NCBI GenBank assembly: GCA_003671065.1
Contig: QWPU01000124.1
Coordinates: 1 to 8,451, forward strand
DNA: 8,451 bases
DNA from: Planctomycetota bacterium
GTDB taxonomy: Bacteria; Planctomycetota; Phycisphaerae; Phycisphaerales; SM1A02
Direction of reading: 5' to 3'
Positions 6,241 to 8,451 of the stretch are shown here, one piece after another. The first letter of the stretch is position 1. Each line of letters begins with the position of its first letter. A program made the translations under genes and the position numbers. The notes beneath the pieces are model-generated. The model was not told the DNA's origin, ran no database searches, and saw only the letters and a program-made list of their open reading frames with translations.

Positions 6241-6468
6241 CGGGTGGATGGCCAGAACTTGGTGGTTGAGCGTTGTGTTTCGCAGCGAGGTCAATCGTGC
6301 GACCCGCACACCGTTCAACACCAACTTCATCTGCTCATTGCCGAGGTGAGTTCAGTCGTCATACTGATTTTCGCGCTCATCACGCGGACTGAGTTGGTTC
6401 ACACGAGTCGTATCGTCAGGGTCGAGAACTTCGATCGATCGATCTGTCGATAGAGCGACGATGCACAA
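6229..6468 (-). other. Unassigned leftward stretch: small ORF split by an in-frame TGA, or an RNA gene
   Basis: The 396-base gap 6198-6593 has no convincing gene. Between its two leftward terminators one reverse frame is open from a TTG at 6468 to a TGA at 6354-6352, with an acidic end reading IEVLDPDDTTRVNQLSPRDE. The same frame then continues for 40 more codons to a TAG at 6231-6229 that falls inside the terminator stem. An ATG at 6330 would give a 33-residue peptide beginning MKLVLNGVRVARL. No good ribosome site precedes either start and I recognise neither peptide. It could be a decayed gene with a nonsense mutation, two tiny ORFs, or a noncoding RNA. A GATCGATCGATC run lies at 6433-6444, and ATGCACAAC occurs at 6461-6469 and 6482-6490. 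Confidence that this is a real gene is low. Confidence 0.2.
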
Positions 6469-6477
6469 CAGTGGAGC

Positions 6478-6513
6478 AAAAATGCACAACGCGCCGGTGT
6501 TCGGCGCGTTGTG
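6478..6513 (-). terminator. Leftward intrinsic terminator for the lipoprotein gene
   Basis: A perfect 12-bp stem (6485-6496 with 6502-6513, arms CACAACGCGCCG and CGGCGCGTTGTG) with a five-base loop is followed on the reverse strand by CATTTTTG. It lies about 80 bases after the lipoprotein stop codon. The intervening 6514-6593 holds only short stems (CTGTGC/GCACAG at 6542-6557; GTCAG/CTGAC at 6571-6583). Confidence 0.8.
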
Positions 6514-6593
6514 GCTATTGGAAGGGATCGGCTGCGGGACCCTGTGCGAGTGCACAGAAATCTCACTGCGGTCAGTCACTGACTCACTCGCCC

Positions 6594-6800
6594 TTATTCT
6601 TTTTTGGGCTTAGCCGGCGCTGCAGGGGCTGCGGCGTTGTTCGAGCCGAGCTTCACGCCCGAGCCTGGTGGCAGGACTTGACCTTCTGCGGCCGCTGGTG
6701 GGCGGACCTGCTCCGAATCGATGGAGTTTGCACCGTCGTCGCTGCAAGCGCCGAGCAGGGCGCAGGTGCACACGCAGCCGATTGCGATAAATGTCTTCAT
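6594..6800 (-). CDS. Small putative lipoprotein
   Basis: The 68-residue product has a lipoprotein signal peptide: a short basic start (MKTF), a hydrophobic stretch and the lipobox LLGAC, with lipidated Cys19 followed by Ser-Asp-Asp. The signal stretch also has three cysteines (9, 11, 13), which is unusual. The mature part of 50 residues is low complexity, rich in Ala, Pro and Gly, ending in PAKPKKE; no fold is recognisable. AGAGGA lies 9 bases before the ATG, a good ribosome site. It is 193 bases downstream of the metallophosphoesterase gene on the same strand and ends before its own terminator, so it is probably a separate short transcript or the tail of that one. Aspartate after the lipidated Cys favours inner-membrane retention in E. 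coli, but here it is at +3 and the rule may not apply. Function unknown. Confidence 0.7.
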   Translation of the reverse strand: MKTFIAIGCVCTCALLGACSDDGANSIDSEQVRPPAAAEGQVLPPGSGVKLGSNNAAAPAAPAKPKKE

Positions 6801-6886
6801 AAGGTGATGTCCTCTCTAATAGGGTTTCGCAGAGTCGACCGTTCGTCACAGCGAGCGGCTCCTGCGCGGAAGTTGATCGGGAAGAT

Positions 6887-6920
6887 GGTCGCTTGCGCTG
6901 CAAAGTCTCGCGAAGCGACC
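6887..6920. other. Inverted repeat between the metallophosphoesterase and lipoprotein genes
   Basis: GGTCGCTTGCG (6887-6897) pairs with CGCGAAGCGACC (6909-6920) over 11 bp with one bulged base and an 11-base loop. No T-run follows on either strand, so it is not a standard intrinsic terminator. It may be a processing, Rho-linked or leader structure, or chance. A separate 12-base palindrome CGCGAGCTCGCG lies at 6954-6965. The 6801-6993 gap holds no gene. Confidence 0.35.
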
Positions 6921-6993
6921 AAAGAAATCTCAAGCCGTGCCATTGAACGATAGCGCGAGCTCGCGGTCAAGTCGAAAGGGCAAGTTCCCTTCA

Positions 6994-8451
6994 TCATCCC
7001 TGCTGAAGCACCACGGGGAGATCGCGGGGAGCGAGCCAACGCCATTGTGTGTGGTAGGTGTTGTCGTTGTCGGCGACACCGATATTGATCCGTAGCCCGT
7101 CAGCAGTACTTCCATCGGGAAGTGCGCTCTGCGCGACGATGAGGCTCAAGTGCCACGCTGCACTCGTCTTAGCAAATGTCGCGCCAATCGCGCTCGTCGC
7201 CTCGAGGCGTGAACCATCAGGTGCAAGTATTCGAACCACGGGCGCGGAAGTCTCGGCGTCAAAGGTAATCACATACTCGCGGGCTTCGGCGCCTTCACCA
7301 AAGATGAGCCGGACAGCATCGCCGAGCGGATCATTGAGGCTCGATTTGGCGTTGCTTGGATTGGCGTCGCCCATGAACTCCTGATCGGGAACATCGATGG
7401 AGATCTCCATCGCGCTGGCTGCGCCGTTCAAAGCGTTTGCGGCAGCGATGCGAACTTTGGCGTTCTCTTCGCGCGTGTCGTACTCCGACCATGTCCACAC
7501 CGCGATCGGAAACGCAGTGGCCGCTTCGATGCTGGGCGCAAGTGTGACTGCGCGCGCGATCGGCACGCGTTGACGAAGAGTAATCGGAACGCGTCGAGAC
7601 TTCGAATCGGTGAATGTCGCGATCACTTCGAATGGTGCTGGTTGAGGTGGAACGAGTTGTGTTTCTGCATGCACGCGCACGACGACGGTCTTGCTCGCCT
7701 TGGCTGCAAGTGTGAAGACTTCAGTAGGGAGTTCCAGCGTGAAGGGCGTGTTGAAATCCGTCGTCGCGGGATTGGCGATGTCGATCTGCGTGCGGCTAGT
7801 CCACACGCGTTCGATCACACCGCCTGCATCGCGATCCACGACGCTCATCGGCACCGGAGTTGTGCACGCGCGAAGTTCAAAATCAACAGGTTGATTGAGC
7901 GGATTCTTCAGCACGACTTCAATCGTCGAATCACAGGGCTTTCCCAGTGGATCTGCGACCGCACCGCGAATCACGACAGCATCGCGCGAACCCTTGATGC
8001 CATACGCGGTGCCTTGATCGGCCTTAGTCACCCAGTCAACAGGCAGCGTGCAGCCAGCGATTTGGTGATACGGCTCGATCGTGCCATCTTCATTGATCAC
8101 GACGAATGTCACATGCTGCACATGTCCTGCAAGAGGGTGCTGATCATTGAGTCCACCGCATGTTCCAAGAATGAGAAATGGAATCCCATCGCGCGGCGGA
8201 AGCCACTGCAGCGAGTGATAGTGTCCAGCAATGACATAGTCGACGCCGTGCTTGACGAGCATCGGTTGCACGCGCGTATCCCATTTGGTTGGCGCGTGAT
8301 CCCACAGCGGACGATGAAAGAGCAGCATAATCGGGCGATTGCGAGCATTGAGGCGCCCGAGTGTCGTGTCGAGCCACTGCAGTTGCGTGTCGGAGAATCC
8401 TTGCTGTACAAGTCCGTCGCCGTCTTCGGTATTGAGAATCACAATCGACGC
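6994..8451 (-). CDS. Calcineurin-like metallophosphoesterase with Ig-like and CBM9-like C-terminal domains, 5' end cut by window edge
   Basis: The frame is open to the right edge, so 485 residues of the C-terminal part are visible and the true start is outside. The first 110 are the end of a calcineurin-like phosphoesterase: a substrate-side LLFHRPLW (His46) and the metal-binding GHYHS (76-80), then LGTCGGL. The early DxH, GDxxD and GNHD motifs must lie off the edge. Then come a segment that reads like one or more Ig-like beta domains (about 155-305, with DSTIEVVLKNPLNQPVDFEL) and a terminal CBM9/DOMON-like domain (about 318-474, with WSEYDT, AMEISIDVPDQEF, DAVRLIF, AWHLSLIV, INIGVADND and YHTQWRW). 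This layout suggests a secreted or periplasmic enzyme acting on phosphoesters near polysaccharide; the export signal cannot be checked. Phosphoesterase call secure, appended domains moderate. Confidence 0.8.
   Translation of the reverse strand, partial: ASIVILNTEDGDGLVQQGFSDTQLQWLDTTLGRLNARNRPIMLLFHRPLWDHAPTKWDTRVQPMLVKHGVDYVIAGHYHSLQWLPPRDGIPFLILGTCGGLNDQHPLAGHVQHVTFVVINEDGTIEPYHQIAGCTLPVDWVTKADQGTAYGIKGSRDAVVIRGAVADPLGKPCDSTIEVVLKNPLNQPVDFELRACTTPVPMSVVDRDAGGVIERVWTSRTQIDIANPATTDFNTPFTLELPTEVFTLAAKASKTVVVRVHAETQLVPPQPAPFEVIATFTDSKSRRVPITLRQRVPIARAVTLAPSIEAATAFPIAVWTWSEYDTREENAKVRIAAANALNGAASAMEISIDVPDQEFMGDANPSNAKSSLNDPLGDAVRLIFGEGAEAREYVITFDAETSAPVVRILAPDGSRLEATSAIGATFAKTSAAWHLSLIVAQSALPDGSTADGLRINIGVADNDNTYHTQWRWLAPRDLPVVLQQG

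Noticed and set aside
6352..6354. Selenocysteine recoding of the in-frame TGA
   Set aside because: No recognised selenoprotein sequence surrounds it and no clear insertion hairpin follows directly; a nonsense mutation or separate ORFs explain it better.

Overview
This is an ordinary chromosomal, gene-dense stretch, most likely from a planctomycete (Planctomycetota, probably of the Phycisphaerae type). The clearest lineage marker is a small lysine-rich protein of the PVC 'small basic protein' (TIGR04137-like) family at 4527-4796. Other features fit: a membrane-anchored SPOR-like protein with an N-terminus (MARRTGPALYELL) that I associate with this group, a planctomycete-looking MurC, a TIM-barrel sugar-isomerase-like protein and a modular exported phosphoesterase. 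I see no phage, transposon, CRISPR, tRNA or rRNA. All family names come from motif reading, not from a search.

Layout. 1-2705 is a leftward three-gene cluster. In order of transcription it holds a four-helix membrane protein (DUF4149-like), nth (endonuclease III) overlapping it by 8 bases, and murC (peptidoglycan precursor synthesis), whose 3' end is cut by the left edge. A divergent rightward group follows: a TIM-barrel protein (2773-3585), the SPOR-like membrane protein (3642-4394) and the small basic protein (4527-4796). After a strong hairpin at 4933-4961 comes a PLP-dependent class I/II aminotransferase (5013-6197).

The right part is leftward again. An exported metallophosphoesterase with Ig-like and CBM9-like C-terminal domains runs off the right edge (6994 to beyond 8451). 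A 68-residue lipoprotein (6594-6800) lies downstream of it. 6198-6593 has no convincing gene, but it holds two leftward intrinsic terminators, so a short leftward transcript of unknown nature may lie between them.

The genes are mostly housekeeping (cell wall, DNA repair, amino acid metabolism, envelope) and do not form one pathway. I found no convincing new multi-gene system. The most notable points are the atypical cysteine spacing of the Fe-S motif in Nth, the terminator-bounded unassigned leftward unit at 6201-6480 with an in-frame TGA in its only ORF, and two independent 12-base in-frame tandem repeats in neighbouring genes.
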